A stretch of 64,000 nt of DNA from Altererythrobacter sp. XM-24bin4 (GTDB lineage Bacteria > Pseudomonadota > Alphaproteobacteria > Sphingomonadales > Sphingomonadaceae): contig QCWG01000001.1 in NCBI GenBank assembly GCA_003149575.1, positions 1,680,334-1,744,333 of the forward strand, read 5' to 3'. Shown here piece by piece: positions 17,215-26,432 of this stretch. Both the position numbers and the translations under genes were made by a program. The notes beneath the pieces are model-generated. The model searched no databases. It had not been told where the DNA came from and saw nothing but the letters and a program-made list of their open reading frames with translations. Each line of letters starts with the position of its first letter. Position 1 is the stretch's first letter.

Positions 17215-17928
17215 ATGCGACCTTCCGGCCGCGCGCCTGACGAAATGCGCGCTATTAGTATCGAAACCGGCTTTACCAAGCACGCTGAAGGCAGCGTGCT
17301 GATTAGTTGCGGCGACACGCGGGTGCTGTGCACAGCGAGTATCGAAGAACGCATTCCACCCTGGCTGCGCGGCAAAGGCGAAGGTTGGGTCACAGGCGAG
17401 TATTCTATGCTGCCCCGTTCTACGCATACGCGCAGTGGGCGCGAAGCAGCGCGCGGCAAGCAATCGGGCCGAACGCAGGAAATCCAGCGCCTGATCGGCC
17501 GGTCATTGCGAGCTGTCGTTGACTTGAAGAAGCTTGGCGAGCGTCAGATCACTCTCGACTGCGATGTGCTTCAGGCGGACGGCGGAACACGCACGGCATC
17601 CATTTCAGGTGCCTGGGTGGCGCTGCGTTTGGCGGTGAACGGCCTCATGGCGTCTGGCGACCTCAAAGAAGATCCGATCACAGGCCAGGTCGCTGCAATC
17701 AGCTGCGGAATCTACAATGGCACACCTGTGCTTGACCTCGATTATGATGAAGATTCCAGCGCCGATGCAGATGCGAACTTTGTCCTGATCACAGGTGGCC
17801 AAATCGCCGAAGTGCAAGCAACAGCAGAAGGCGCAACCTATGATGAGGAGGGCCTGCTACGCTTGCTGCGTTTAGCCAAAATCGGCTGTGACGGCATCTT
17901 CAAGGCACAGCTGGACGCCTCAAAATGA
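17215..17928 (+). CDS. rph: Ribonuclease PH
   Basis: Phosphorolytic 3'-5' exoribonuclease that trims tRNA precursors. The 237-residue protein is full length: [20 protein letters not shown] at the start, the RNase PH core with [20 protein letters not shown] (about 65-84) and [11 protein letters not shown], and the phosphate/metal site region with [20 protein letters not shown] (about 118-137). An AAGGGA precedes the ATG. Its stop overlaps rdgB as ATGA, the first of a chain of overlaps rph-rdgB and hemW-xerC. Confidence 0.98.
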   Translation: MRPSGRAPDEMRAISIETGFTKHAEGSVLISCGDTRVLCTASIEERIPPWLRGKGEGWVTGEYSMLPRSTHTRSGREAARGKQSGRTQEIQRLIGRSLRAVVDLKKLGERQITLDCDVLQADGGTRTASISGAWVALRLAVNGLMASGDLKEDPITGQVAAISCGIYNGTPVLDLDYDEDSSADADANFVLITGGQIAEVQATAEGATYDEEGLLRLLRLAKIGCDGIFKAQLDASK

Positions 17929-18554
17929 CTCGGAAGCTGGGCGGAGGGTCACTCGTTATTGCCACTCACAATGAAGGCAAATTGCGCGAAATCTCTGCCC
18001 TGCTTGCGCCATATGGCCTGAAATGCATTTCGGCAGGTTCGCTTGGTCTGCCGGAGCCCCCCGAGGATGGAAAAACCTTCGTCGACAATGCGTTGATAAA
18101 GGCGCGCGCAGCCGCCGAGGCGTCGGGTCTCGCGGCGCTGGCCGACGATAGCGGATTGTCCGTGGACGCATTAGGTGGTCGCCCCGGTGTGTACACCGCG
18201 GACTGGGCCGAACGGCAATGGTTCGAAGGCGATCCGGGCCGCGATTGGTATATGGCGATGGGCAAGGTCGAAGGGATGCTCCAACAGCTTGGCCCGGATA
18301 CAGACCGCAGCGCGGCTTTCCATTGCGTACTGGCGATTGTGTGGCCCGGTGGCGAGCATGAGGTTTACGAGGGAACATGCTCGGGTTCGCTGACGTGGCC
18401 GCCGCGCGGTGAGATGGGTTTCGGTTACGATCCTGTTTTTGTCCCTGAAGGCCGCGATCAGACCTTTGCTGAAATTGACCCGCAAGAGAAACACAGCATG
18501 AGCCACCGCGCGGATGCGTTTGCCAAGCTGGTCGCGGACCAGTTTGGCAGTTAG
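17925..18554 (+). CDS. rdgB: dITP/XTP pyrophosphatase (RdgB/Ham1)
   Basis: House-cleaning enzyme that hydrolyses dITP and XTP to the monophosphates, keeping deaminated purines out of DNA. The 209-residue protein has the start motif [14 protein letters not shown] (about 10-23), the metal-site segment [20 protein letters not shown] (about 70-89), [15 protein letters not shown] and the SHRADAF C-terminal motif. Overlaps rph by 4 bp and is followed 9 bp later by hemW. Confidence 0.97.
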   Translation: MTRKLGGGSLVIATHNEGKLREISALLAPYGLKCISAGSLGLPEPPEDGKTFVDNALIKARAAAEASGLAALADDSGLSVDALGGRPGVYTADWAERQWFEGDPGRDWYMAMGKVEGMLQQLGPDTDRSAAFHCVLAIVWPGGEHEVYEGTCSGSLTWPPRGEMGFGYDPVFVPEGRDQTFAEIDPQEKHSMSHRADAFAKLVADQFGS

Positions 18555-18563
18555 TATGGGCGC

Positions 18564-19715
18564 ATGGCGCGCGCACTATACATCCATTGGCCCTTCTGCT
18601 CGAAGAAATGCCCCTATTGCGACTTCAATAGCCACGTCCGCGACTTGGTGGATGTGGCGGCGTGGCGCGATGCCTTGTTGGCGGATATGCGCCACGAAGC
18701 CGAACTGGCAGGCGGTGAACCACTGCATTCGATATTCTTTGGCGGTGGAACGCCTTCCTTGATGCCACCTGCCCTGGTCGAGGCATTGCTTCAGAAAGCG
18801 GAGGCGTTGTGGGGTTTTGACGCCAATATCGAAATCACGCTCGAGGCCAATCCATCGTCGGTCGAGGCTGCGAACTTTGCCGCTCTAACGCAAACAGGCG
18901 TAAATCGGGTTTCTCTGGGTGTTCAATCACTTGAAGACGATACCTTACAGTTTTTGGGGCGCCTGCATGGGGCGCAGGAAGCGCTGGATGCGTTCGAGAC
19001 TGCGCAACAGAATTTCGACCGCGTCAGCATCGATCTGATTTATGCGCGCCCGGGGCAGTTGGCTGAACAATGGACAGCGGAGTTGAGCCGCGCTCTGGCG
19101 CTCGGCACGGACCACATGTCACTCTATCAACTCACGATCGAGCCAAACACGCGCTTTGCCACCGATGTCCGACGTGGCGTGTTCACCCCGCTGGACGACG
19201 ATCCGGCAGGTGATCTGTATGCGCTAACGCAAAAGATCATGAACGCGGCGGGCCTTCCTGCCTATGAGATCAGCAACCACGCCAAACCGGGGCAGGAAAG
19301 TCGCCATAATCTGACCTATTGGCGGTATCAGGATTATTGCGGGATCGGCCCCGGCGCACACGGACGACGCGGTGGAGTGGCAACCGAACGCCACAAGAAG
19401 CCGGAGAATTATCTGTTGGCGGTCAGCGAGCACGGACATGGCATCAAGGATCAGCGCGCACTCTCGATGGGTGAACAAGCATCCGAAGCGCTGCTTATGG
19501 GCCTGCGCCTCGCTGAAGGGATTGATTTGAGCAAGTTGGAGGCGCGGTTTGGAATCCCTTCTACCGATCTGATCAATGCGGATCGCCTTGCACTTCATAG
19601 TGACCTTGGCCTGCTTGAATACGATAGTGGCCGGATCACCGTGACGCCCTCCGGAATGCCGTTGCTGGACGCGCTTCTTGGCGAAATTGTTGCGGACGCG
19701 CTGGTAACCGCATGA
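18564..19715 (+). CDS. hemW: Radical SAM heme chaperone HemW
   Basis: A radical-SAM family heme-binding protein, related to HemN. The 383-residue protein carries CSKKCPYCDF (about residues 12-21): three Cys for the 4Fe-4S cluster, with Phe where true coproporphyrinogen dehydrogenases have a fourth cysteine (CxxxCxxCxC). That and the gene context rph-rdgB-hemW argue for HemW rather than HemN. FGGGTPSLM (about 53-61) and the SAM-binding stretch VSLGVQSLEDDTLQFLGRLH follow. The stop overlaps xerC as ATGA. Confidence 0.94.
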   Translation: MARALYIHWPFCSKKCPYCDFNSHVRDLVDVAAWRDALLADMRHEAELAGGEPLHSIFFGGGTPSLMPPALVEALLQKAEALWGFDANIEITLEANPSSVEAANFAALTQTGVNRVSLGVQSLEDDTLQFLGRLHGAQEALDAFETAQQNFDRVSIDLIYARPGQLAEQWTAELSRALALGTDHMSLYQLTIEPNTRFATDVRRGVFTPLDDDPAGDLYALTQKIMNAAGLPAYEISNHAKPGQESRHNLTYWRYQDYCGIGPGAHGRRGGVATERHKKPENYLLAVSEHGHGIKDQRALSMGEQASEALLMGLRLAEGIDLSKLEARFGIPSTDLINADRLALHSDLGLLEYDSGRITVTPSGMPLLDALLGEIVADALVTA

Positions 19716-20611
19716 GCGCGGCGGATCTCCTCGAAGCGTGGAACAATGAGCTGACCAATTCGCGCCGGCGTAGCCCGCATACGGTGCGCGCCTATCTGGG
19801 CTGTGCGGATCGTTTGCTGAAAGCGCGTGATTTGGTCGATTGGGATGGTGTGGCCTTGTTGGAGGCCCAAGATTTACGCCGTCATCTGGCCGAGCGCCGC
19901 GCGGATGGAATCGGCAATGCCAGCGCCGCGCGTGAATTGTCCGCGCTCAAAAGCTTTATCGCTTTTGCACGTGAGCAAGCGGGCGATCCTGACCCCGCCT
20001 CACCGCGCCTACGCGGGCCGCGCGTCAAGAAGGGCTTGCCCCGCCCGGTTATGCCCGATGAGGCAAGCAATCTCGCCGATCTGGTCGCGGGCAATGCCAA
20101 GGCGGAATGGCTGGGCGCGCGCGATCGCGCGGTGCTGCTGCTGCTGTATGGTTCAGGCTTGCGGATTGCCGAGGCGCTGTCGCTCAAAGCCAATGACGTG
20201 CCGTTGGGAGAGGTGCTGCAAGTGACGGGCAAAGGCGGGAAGCAGCGTATGGTGCCGGTGCTGCCGATCACCCGCGCTGCGGTGGCGGATTATTGCGCAA
20301 AATGTCCGTGGCCGCTGCCGGGCAATGAGGTGCTGTTCCGCGGAGAGAAAGGTGGCCCGCTTAGCCCCGGCATGGTTCAGAAGGCGACCGCGCAAGCGCG
20401 CCGCGCGCTGGGCTTGCCTGAGACCGCCACCCCGCATGCATTGCGGCACAGTTTTGCGACGCATTTGCTCGGGGCGGGAGCGGATTTGAGAAGCTTGCAG
20501 GAATTGCTCGGCCATGCTTCTTTGGGATCGACGCAGATTTACACCAAGGTTGATGCGGCCACGATGCTGGAAAACTACCGCGACGCGCACCCGAGGGCGA
20601 AGAAGAGGTAA
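19712..20611 (+). CDS. xerC: Tyrosine recombinase XerC-like
   Basis: Site-specific tyrosine recombinase that resolves chromosome dimers at dif. The 299-residue protein has the N-terminal SAM-like core-binding domain (about 1-90) and the catalytic domain with Arg in LYGSGLRIAEAL, Lys in VTGKGGKQRMVPV, HALRH, LLGHAS and the nucleophile Tyr in STQIYTKVD. Position as the fourth gene of the rph-rdgB-hemW operon and length favour chromosomal XerC over a phage integrase; XerC versus XerD is not decided by sequence alone. An intergenic repeat begins right after its stop. Confidence 0.9.
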   Translation: MSAADLLEAWNNELTNSRRRSPHTVRAYLGCADRLLKARDLVDWDGVALLEAQDLRRHLAERRADGIGNASAARELSALKSFIAFAREQAGDPDPASPRLRGPRVKKGLPRPVMPDEASNLADLVAGNAKAEWLGARDRAVLLLLYGSGLRIAEALSLKANDVPLGEVLQVTGKGGKQRMVPVLPITRAAVADYCAKCPWPLPGNEVLFRGEKGGPLSPGMVQKATAQARRALGLPETATPHALRHSFATHLLGAGADLRSLQELLGHASLGSTQIYTKVDAATMLENYRDAHPRAKKR

Positions 20612-20660
20612 TTTCCACCAAAAGCAGACATTCCGCAAACGACCCAATTGCAGACATTTG
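20612..20660 (-). repeat. Short dispersed intergenic repeat, copy A
   Basis: On the minus strand this reads TGTCTGCAATTGGGTCGT, then TTGCGGAATGTCTGCTTTTG and GTGGAAA. It shares CAATTGGGTCGT-2-GCGGA-2-GTC-1-GCTTT with copy C (55304-55340), and TGTCTG-TTTTGG-TGGAAA with copy B (54994-55026). It starts immediately after the xerC stop codon. Confidence 0.6.
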
Positions 20661-20690
20661 GCTGCAAGATCGGCTAAATCTTGAGCGGAC

Positions 20691-21641
20691 CTAAGCTAAT
20701 CGCGCCTCAATCGCGTCCCAGATCATTCCGGCGGTATCGGTGCCGTTGAACTTATCAATCGCAACAATCCCGGTCGGTGAGGTGACGTTGATCTCGGTAA
20801 GGTATCTGCCGCCGATCACATCGATGCCGACGAATGTCAGCCCGAGCCGTTTCAGTTCCGGTCCCATCGCATCGCAGATTTCCTGCTCGCGCTCGGTCAA
20901 CTCGGTCGCTTCGGCGCTGCCGCCCATGGCTAGATTTGAACGAAACTCGCCCTCGCCCGGCCGGCGGTTGATCGCGCCCGCCACCATGCCATCGACCAGC
21001 ACGATGCGCTTGTCCCCTTCGGCCACTTCGGGAAGGAAAGGCTGCACCATATGCGGTTCGGGCCAGGTCTGGTTGAACACTTCGAACAGTGCAGACAGAT
21101 TGTCGCCATCGGCGGGCACGCGGAAAATTGCCTTACCGCCATTGCCGTGTATCGGCTTCACCACCAACGCGCCATGCTCAGCCATAAAACGCCGCACTTC
21201 GTCGACTGATCGCGTCACCAGCGTGGGCGGCATAAAGCGGCGATAGTTCAGCACCATCACCTTTTCCGGCGCATTGCGCACGCTGACCGGATCATTGACC
21301 ACCAGCGTCTCGTCCTTAACTCGCTCGAGCATATGCGTGGCGGTGATATAGCCCATGTGGAATGGCGGGTCCTGCCGCATCAGAACAACATCGATATCCT
21401 TGCCCAGGTCGAGCCGCTGCGCTGCGCCCTTAGTCACATGGTCGCCCTTAACGCGTTGAAGTTTGACCGGATGGCATTCGGCATAAAGCCGATCGTCTGC
21501 ATCCAGCGTCAGGCTCTCAACGTGGTATTCAAATACCTCATATCGGCGCTCCTGCGCGCTCATCATCAGAGCAAAGGACGAATCCCCGTCTATGTTGACG
21601 GTTTCGATCGGGTCCATCTGAACGGCGACGCGTAGGCTCAT
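20691..21641 (-). CDS. gshB: Glutathione synthase
   Basis: ATP-grasp ligase joining gamma-glutamylcysteine and glycine. The 316-residue protein has the N-terminal substrate domain (VAVQMDPIETVNIDGDSSFA at the start, matching the PI.I....DTT/S family pattern), VVNDPVSVRNAPEKVMVLNY, the ATP-grasp loop GALVVKPIHGNGGKAIFRV, and the C-terminal ITEINVTSPTG-type motif (YLTEINVTSPTGIVAID). Stands as a single minus-strand gene, separated from yraN by 25 bp, so it may be co-transcribed with rsmI-yraN. Confidence 0.95.
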   Translation of the reverse strand: MSLRVAVQMDPIETVNIDGDSSFALMMSAQERRYEVFEYHVESLTLDADDRLYAECHPVKLQRVKGDHVTKGAAQRLDLGKDIDVVLMRQDPPFHMGYITATHMLERVKDETLVVNDPVSVRNAPEKVMVLNYRRFMPPTLVTRSVDEVRRFMAEHGALVVKPIHGNGGKAIFRVPADGDNLSALFEVFNQTWPEPHMVQPFLPEVAEGDKRIVLVDGMVAGAINRRPGEGEFRSNLAMGGSAEATELTEREQEICDAMGPELKRLGLTFVGIDVIGGRYLTEINVTSPTGIVAIDKFNGTDTAGMIWDAIEARLA

Positions 21642-21666
21642 TCTGTATTCCTAATTCTCGCCCTAC

Positions 21667-22033
21667 TCAGGGCATCAATGCATTGGTGATGTGGCGAGGG
21701 ATGCTCGCGGGTGCAAGCAGGATTACGTCAACTCGTATATCATCGCCGTCGCGAACATATTGATGTGCAACCGCTACTGCCGCTGCGGCAAGCCTACGCA
21801 GCCGGTATTCATCAATCGCATGATCAAAGTCTTCGCGGCGTTTGCGCCATTTAACCTCGGTGAATGCGACCACACTATTTCGCCGCGCGATCAGATCAAT
21901 CTCGCCCAGCGGGGTTTTCACCCGCTCAGCCAAAATTTGCCAGCCTTGCAGCCGCAAAAAAAATGGCGGCGCGAAATTCGCCTTGCCGCCCAGCTCGCTC
22001 GGCACGTTTTCTGGTCGCTGCGGGCCGCTTCAT
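21667..22033 (-). pseudogene. yraN: YraN family (UPF0102) nuclease-like gene with a homopolymer frameshift
   Basis: The gene starts at ATG 22033, overlapping the rsmI stop (GAATGAAG), and encodes MKRPAATRKRAERAGRQGEF then RAAIFF, matching the family N-terminus (AE..GR.GE..AA). Family similarity then continues only in another frame: LRLQGWQILAERVKTPLGE, LIARRNSVVAFTEVKWR. The shift falls in a run of eight T (minus strand; A8 at 21956-21963). Seven T would give RAAIFLRLQGW and an uninterrupted 121-residue protein. A GTG-started frame from 22005 exists but lacks the conserved N-terminus. Real mutation, slippage site or sequencing error cannot be told apart here. Confidence 0.75.
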
Positions 22034-22887
22034 TCGGCCTTCAGTTCCATAGCACGAGCGTATAGCGCCTTACGGTCAAGCCCGGTTGCCTTCGATACTC
22101 TGGCGGCAGCCTGAGAAGTCTTCATCGTAGCAAGCGCCTCTCGCAGCAGCACGTCCGGATCAACATCGCAAGAGTTCTCGACCGGCGGACCCACCATCAG
22201 CACAATCTCGCCCTTGGGCGGGTTGGCAGTATAATGATCGGCCAGTTCCGTCGCTGTCCCGCTTCGGCATTCCTCGTACAACTTGGTCAGCTCGCGCGCG
22301 ACCGCCACTTCGCGGGTGGGCCACAGTTCCCCCAACATATTCAGCGATTTCACCAGGCGCGGTCCGCTTTCGTAGAATATCAGCGTAGCGTGGATGCTGG
22401 CCAATTCCGCAAGTGCGTCTGCACGCGCTTTTTCCTTGGTCGGCAGGAATCCCGCAAACAGAAAGCGGTCATTGGGCAGCCCGGACATGGTGAGCCCCGC
22501 GATTGCAGCACACGCGCCTGGCAAAGTTGTGACCGCAACGCCGCTTTCGCGGGCAGCCTTCACCAGACGATATCCCGGATCGGATATCAAAGGTGTGCCT
22601 GCATCGCTGACCAGTGCAATCGCTTCACTGCGGGCGCGTTCGACAATTGCCAAACCCGCCGCCTCGCTCGCGTGATCATCATATCGAATCAACGGTTTAT
22701 GAGTGAGCAGACGCTTCAGCAGCTTGCCCGTCACCCGCGTATCTTCGCAGGCGACAGCATCGCATTTGCTCAGTATATCGACCGCACGGAGCGTTATATC
22801 GCCAAGATTGCCAATCGGCGTGGCGACGATGTACAGCCCCGGATGAAGAGGTTCAGACAGGGCTTGCTCAGGGGCGATTGTGTTCAC
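22030..22887 (-). CDS. rsmI: 16S rRNA 2'-O-ribose C1402 methyltransferase RsmI
   Basis: Tetrapyrrole-methylase-fold enzyme that 2'-O-methylates C1402 of 16S rRNA. Domain start GLYIVATPIGNLGDITLRAV, then CEDTRVTGKLL, ALVSDAGTPLISDPGYRLV, LPGACAAIAGLTMSGLPNDR, and the C-terminal GEIVLMVG. The chosen GTG start at 22887 gives 285 residues, the family length; the frame stays open to 23670 only because it is antisense to the neighbouring lipoprotein gene. Divergent from that gene, a common arrangement (rsmI next to an LpoA-like gene). Confidence 0.95.
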   Translation of the reverse strand: MNTIAPEQALSEPLHPGLYIVATPIGNLGDITLRAVDILSKCDAVACEDTRVTGKLLKRLLTHKPLIRYDDHASEAAGLAIVERARSEAIALVSDAGTPLISDPGYRLVKAARESGVAVTTLPGACAAIAGLTMSGLPNDRFLFAGFLPTKEKARADALAELASIHATLIFYESGPRLVKSLNMLGELWPTREVAVARELTKLYEECRSGTATELADHYTANPPKGEIVLMVGPPVENSCDVDPDVLLREALATMKTSQAAARVSKATGLDRKALYARAMELKAE

Positions 22888-22926
22888 AAGATGCTCTTTG
22901 GAACAGCCAAGACAGGGTCGGCAAGT

Positions 22927-24096
22927 ATGAAGCGTAATTTGTTTAATCGGCGCAATCTGGTTGTGGGCGCCACAGCACTGCTTTTGGCAGGGTGTCAGGT
23001 CATACCCAAAACCGGTCCTGCCACAACTGAGCCAGTAGCCGGTCCAACTCCCGAACCAAGCGCAACAGCGCTTCCCACAGACGAAACACGCCACCGGATA
23101 GCAATTCTGGTGTCTTTGTCCGGTCGCAACGGCGCGGTTGGCGAATCGATTGCCAATGCGGCCAACATGGCGATCCTCGATACCGGCGCGGATAATATCC
23201 GTATCACGACCTACGATACATCCAGTGGTGCGGCCGAAGCTGCGGCCCAAGCGGTCGCAGATGGCAATCGACTGATACTTGGCCCGATGCTGGCAGACAA
23301 TGTTCCCGCGGTGCGTAACGAGGCTGCCCGCGCGGGCGTTCCACTGATCTCGTTCTCCAACGACACCAATGTTGCGCGGCCAGATGCATTTGTGATGGGT
23401 CACATCCCGGAACAGTCTATCGCGCGCTCTGTCGCCTACGCCCGTTCGCGCGGGGCGGAACGGTTTGCCGCATTGTTGCCCAGTGGCGACTATGGTGATC
23501 GAGCAGCCAGCGCGCTCGACAATGCATTGCAGGACTACGGAGGTCTGTTGTCTCAGACACGCCGTTACGACCGGGGCAGCAGCGCGGTCATCAGCGCAGC
23601 GACGCAGATGCGCGAAGCTGGTGGCTATGACACCGTTCTGATCGCAGACGGGGTACAATTGGCGTCGCAAGGTGCCAATGCCCTGCGTGAAGATGAGACA
23701 GGCTTGCCGCCGCGGGTGCTGGGCACAGAGCTTTGGAGTGGTGAAAGCGCTGTGACGCGGACCAGCGCATTGCGCGGCGCGATCTTTTCCGCGGTGTCTA
23801 ACCGTCGGTTCCAGCGTTTTCGCGATAGCTATCAGGAGCGCTTCGGCAGCGCGCCCTACCGGATTTCGACATTGGGCTATGACGCTGTCTTGCTGACCTT
23901 GCGGGTTGCGCGCGATTGGGAGGTTGGCCGCCCTTTCCCCACGCGTCAGCTGACGACCAACGACGGGTTCCTAGGTCTCGACGGGGCTTTCCGCTTTGGC
24001 GGCAATGGTGTGATTGAACGGGCCATGGAAGTGCGCGAAGTTCAGCAGAACCAAGTTTCCGTTGTGGATCCAGCACCTGCCCGCTTCAGTGACTGA
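22927..24096 (+). CDS. Penicillin-binding protein activator (LpoA-like) lipoprotein
   Basis: A 389-residue lipoprotein with a type-1 periplasmic-binding fold resembling the C-terminal domain of LpoA, the outer-membrane activator of PBP1A. Signal peptide with lipobox LLLAGC (Cys about 23), a Pro/Thr-rich linker to about 50, then HRIAILVSLSGRNGAVGESI, LILGPMLADNVPAVRNEAA and PLISFSNDTNVARPDAFVMG as in leucine-binding-protein-like folds. The ATG at 22927 begins the signal peptide; the frame is open further upstream because of the antisense rsmI gene. The divergent rsmI neighbour supports the LpoA-like call. Confidence 0.85.
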   Translation: MKRNLFNRRNLVVGATALLLAGCQVIPKTGPATTEPVAGPTPEPSATALPTDETRHRIAILVSLSGRNGAVGESIANAANMAILDTGADNIRITTYDTSSGAAEAAAQAVADGNRLILGPMLADNVPAVRNEAARAGVPLISFSNDTNVARPDAFVMGHIPEQSIARSVAYARSRGAERFAALLPSGDYGDRAASALDNALQDYGGLLSQTRRYDRGSSAVISAATQMREAGGYDTVLIADGVQLASQGANALREDETGLPPRVLGTELWSGESAVTRTSALRGAIFSAVSNRRFQRFRDSYQERFGSAPYRISTLGYDAVLLTLRVARDWEVGRPFPTRQLTTNDGFLGLDGAFRFGGNGVIERAMEVREVQQNQVSVVDPAPARFSD

Positions 24097-24153
24097 GCAA
24101 AACATTTTGTGCCCGCTTGTCGCCGTGATCGCGCGCGGCATATAGGCTGACCT

Positions 24154-26130
24154 ATGTCCGATGACCTGTTTGAAAACGCGCCAGCTTCCAGCGGTGACTA
24201 TGATTCCTCCTCGATCGAGGTCTTGGAGGGGCTTGAGCCTGTCCGCCGCCGCCCTGGCATGTATATCGGCGGCACCGATGACCGCGCGTTGCACCACTTG
24301 GCAGCCGAAGTGCTCGATAACTCAATGGACGAAGCGGTTGCCGGCCACGCCAACCGCATTGAGGTGCGGTTAGATGAAGGCAACAGGTTGTCGATCAGCG
24401 ATAATGGTCGCGGCATTCCGGTTGACGAGCACCCCAAATTTCCGGGCAAGTCCACACTCGAAGTGATCCTGTCTACACTGCACTCAGGCGGCAAATTTTC
24501 TGGCAAGGCCTATGCCACATCTGGCGGTTTGCACGGCGTGGGCGTGAGTGTGGTCAATGCGCTGTCGAGCCACACCCGCGTCGAGGTGGCACGCGACAAA
24601 CAATTGTTCGCGCAGGAATTCTCGCGAGGCCAAACCCTTGGCAAGATCGAAAAGCTGGGCGCTGCGCCCAATCGCCGTGGCACAACGGTCAGTTTCACGC
24701 CCGATACGGAGATTTTCGGCGACCGGCAGTTCAAACCGGCCCGCCTGTTTAAACTGGCCCGGTCAAAGGCGTATCTGTTTGCTGGCGTCGAAATCCGCTG
24801 GAAATGCGCACCTTCGCTGGCAAGTGAAGATGTACCCGAAGAAACAACCTTCAAATTCCCCGGCGGATTGGCGGATCACCTGGCCGAACAGATCGGTGAG
24901 CGCGAATGCGTGACGGCTGAAGCCTTTACCGGCAGCCAGGATTTCCCTGAAGAAAAAGGCCGCGTGGAATGGGCCGTCGCATGGCCGCTATATTCCGACG
25001 GCTCGACCAGCTGGTATTGTAACACTGTGCCCACCCCGGATGGCGGCACACATGAACAAGGCTTGCGCGCGGCATTGACCAAAGCATTGCGCGCGTTTGG
25101 CGAACTGACCGGCCAGAAGAAGTCAAAGGATATCACGGCAGACGATGTGATGACCGGCGGCGAAATCATGCTGTCGGTTTTCATTCGCGATCCGCAATTC
25201 CAGTCACAGACCAAGGACCGGCTGACTTCATCGGAAGCCTCTCGCCTGGTTGAAAACGCTGTGCGCGATCATTTCGATCACTTCCTGACCGCTAATATGG
25301 AGCGCGGTAAAGCGCTGCTGGGTAGCGTGATGGAACGCATGGACGAGCGGCTGAAGCGCAAGCAAGAGCGCGAGATCAAGCGCAAGACCGCGACCAATGC
25401 AAAGAAGTTGCGGCTGCCCGGCAAGCTTACCGATTGCAGCGGTGAAGGTGACCGCGAGACCGAGCTGTTTATCGTCGAGGGCGATTCTGCGGGTGGCAGC
25501 GCCAAACAGGCGCGCGACCGCAAGAGCCAGGCAATTCTGCCGATCCGCGGCAAGATCTTGAACGTTGCCAGCGCCACCGCTGACAAAATCCGCGCCAATC
25601 AGGAGATAGCTGATCTTTCGCTGGCGCTGGGTTGTGGCACCCGCAAGGACTGTGACCCAGAACAGCTCCGCTACGACCGCATCATTATCATGACCGACGC
25701 TGACGTTGACGGCGCGCATATCGCAACGCTGCTGATGACATTCTTCTTTCAGGAAATGGCGCCCATTGTGCGTGGCGGGTATCTCTATCTAGCGCAGCCT
25801 CCTCTATATAAACTCAGCAGTGGCAAAGAGACGCGTTACGCGCGCGATGATGATCATCGAGCCGAACTGGAAGAGACTGTCTTAAAAGGCAAAAAGGTCG
25901 AAGTGGGCCGTTTCAAGGGCCTTGGCGAAATGAACCCTGGTCAGCTGCGCGAAACCACCATGAATCCGGAAACGCGTTCATTGATCCGTATAACCTTGCC
26001 CGAACAACATGAGCAGCGTTTTGCGGTGAAGGAACTAGTCGAGCGTTTGATGGGACGCAATCCAGAACACCGGTTCAACTTTATCCAGAACCACGCCAGC
26101 GATGTCGATCGTGACATGATTGACGCCTAA
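24154..26130 (+). CDS. parE: DNA topoisomerase IV subunit B
   Basis: ATPase subunit of topoisomerase IV, which decatenates daughter chromosomes. The 658-residue protein has the GHKL ATPase fold (EVLDNSMDEAVAGHA, ISDNGRGIPVDEHPKF, GGLHGVGVSVVNALS), the transducer domain and the TOPRIM domain with LFIVEGDSAGGSAKQARDRK and IIMTDADVDGAHI. Start SIEVLEGLEPVRRRPGMYIG and length fit ParE rather than GyrB (about 800 residues). Its stop overlaps the convergent monooxygenase-like ORF by 4 bp. Confidence 0.95.
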   Translation: MSDDLFENAPASSGDYDSSSIEVLEGLEPVRRRPGMYIGGTDDRALHHLAAEVLDNSMDEAVAGHANRIEVRLDEGNRLSISDNGRGIPVDEHPKFPGKSTLEVILSTLHSGGKFSGKAYATSGGLHGVGVSVVNALSSHTRVEVARDKQLFAQEFSRGQTLGKIEKLGAAPNRRGTTVSFTPDTEIFGDRQFKPARLFKLARSKAYLFAGVEIRWKCAPSLASEDVPEETTFKFPGGLADHLAEQIGERECVTAEAFTGSQDFPEEKGRVEWAVAWPLYSDGSTSWYCNTVPTPDGGTHEQGLRAALTKALRAFGELTGQKKSKDITADDVMTGGEIMLSVFIRDPQFQSQTKDRLTSSEASRLVENAVRDHFDHFLTANMERGKALLGSVMERMDERLKRKQEREIKRKTATNAKKLRLPGKLTDCSGEGDRETELFIVEGDSAGGSAKQARDRKSQAILPIRGKILNVASATADKIRANQEIADLSLALGCGTRKDCDPEQLRYDRIIIMTDADVDGAHIATLLMTFFFQEMAPIVRGGYLYLAQPPLYKLSSGKETRYARDDDHRAELEETVLKGKKVEVGRFKGLGEMNPGQLRETTMNPETRSLIRITLPEQHEQRFAVKELVERLMGRNPEHRFNFIQNHASDVDRDMIDA

Positions 26131-26432
26131 AAAGGTGCGCCTTCGATAGGCATTGCAGAGAATATCGATATCTCTGGAGGTATGATCGCCAACCCGCCAA
26201 TCTGCTGAACAAATGTACCGGATTCGGGCACTGCAAAGTGTCTTTGAACGGCATCCATATCACGCCATTGCTCGAAGAAATGTATCCGGTTCGCATCCTC
26301 GGCATCGAAATAGCAATTGTGCGAAATGCAACCTTCCTCCGCGCGTGATCGTGCAGAGTGTTCACAACCAATCCGGATGGCCTCATCACGCTTGGTCGGA
26401 TCAATAACGACCGTGCCTGTGATAATGATCAT
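26127..26432 (-). CDS. Antibiotic biosynthesis monooxygenase (ABM) domain protein
   Basis: A 101-residue ferredoxin-like ABM-fold protein: IIITGTVVIDPTKRDEAIRI at the start, SRAEEGCISHNCYFDAEDAN, FFEQWRDMDAVQRHF. Such single-domain proteins include quinol monooxygenases such as YgiN, but the substrate here is unknown. The ATG at 26432 is preceded by GGAGG (minus strand), a strong ribosome-binding site. It is convergent with parE (4-bp stop overlap), and its start region lies inside the truncated hydrolase frame upstream, so it may be translated from that older transcription unit. Confidence 0.8.
   Translation of the reverse strand: MIIITGTVVIDPTKRDEAIRIGCEHSARSRAEEGCISHNCYFDAEDANRIHFFEQWRDMDAVQRHFAVPESGTFVQQIGGLAIIPPEISIFSAMPIEGAPF

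Noticed and set aside
22234..22926. Upstream extension of the LpoA-like gene
   Set aside because: Precedes the signal peptide and is antisense to rsmI.
22887..23670. Upstream extension of rsmI to 23670
   Set aside because: It is antisense to the LpoA-like lipoprotein; family length fits the start at 22887.
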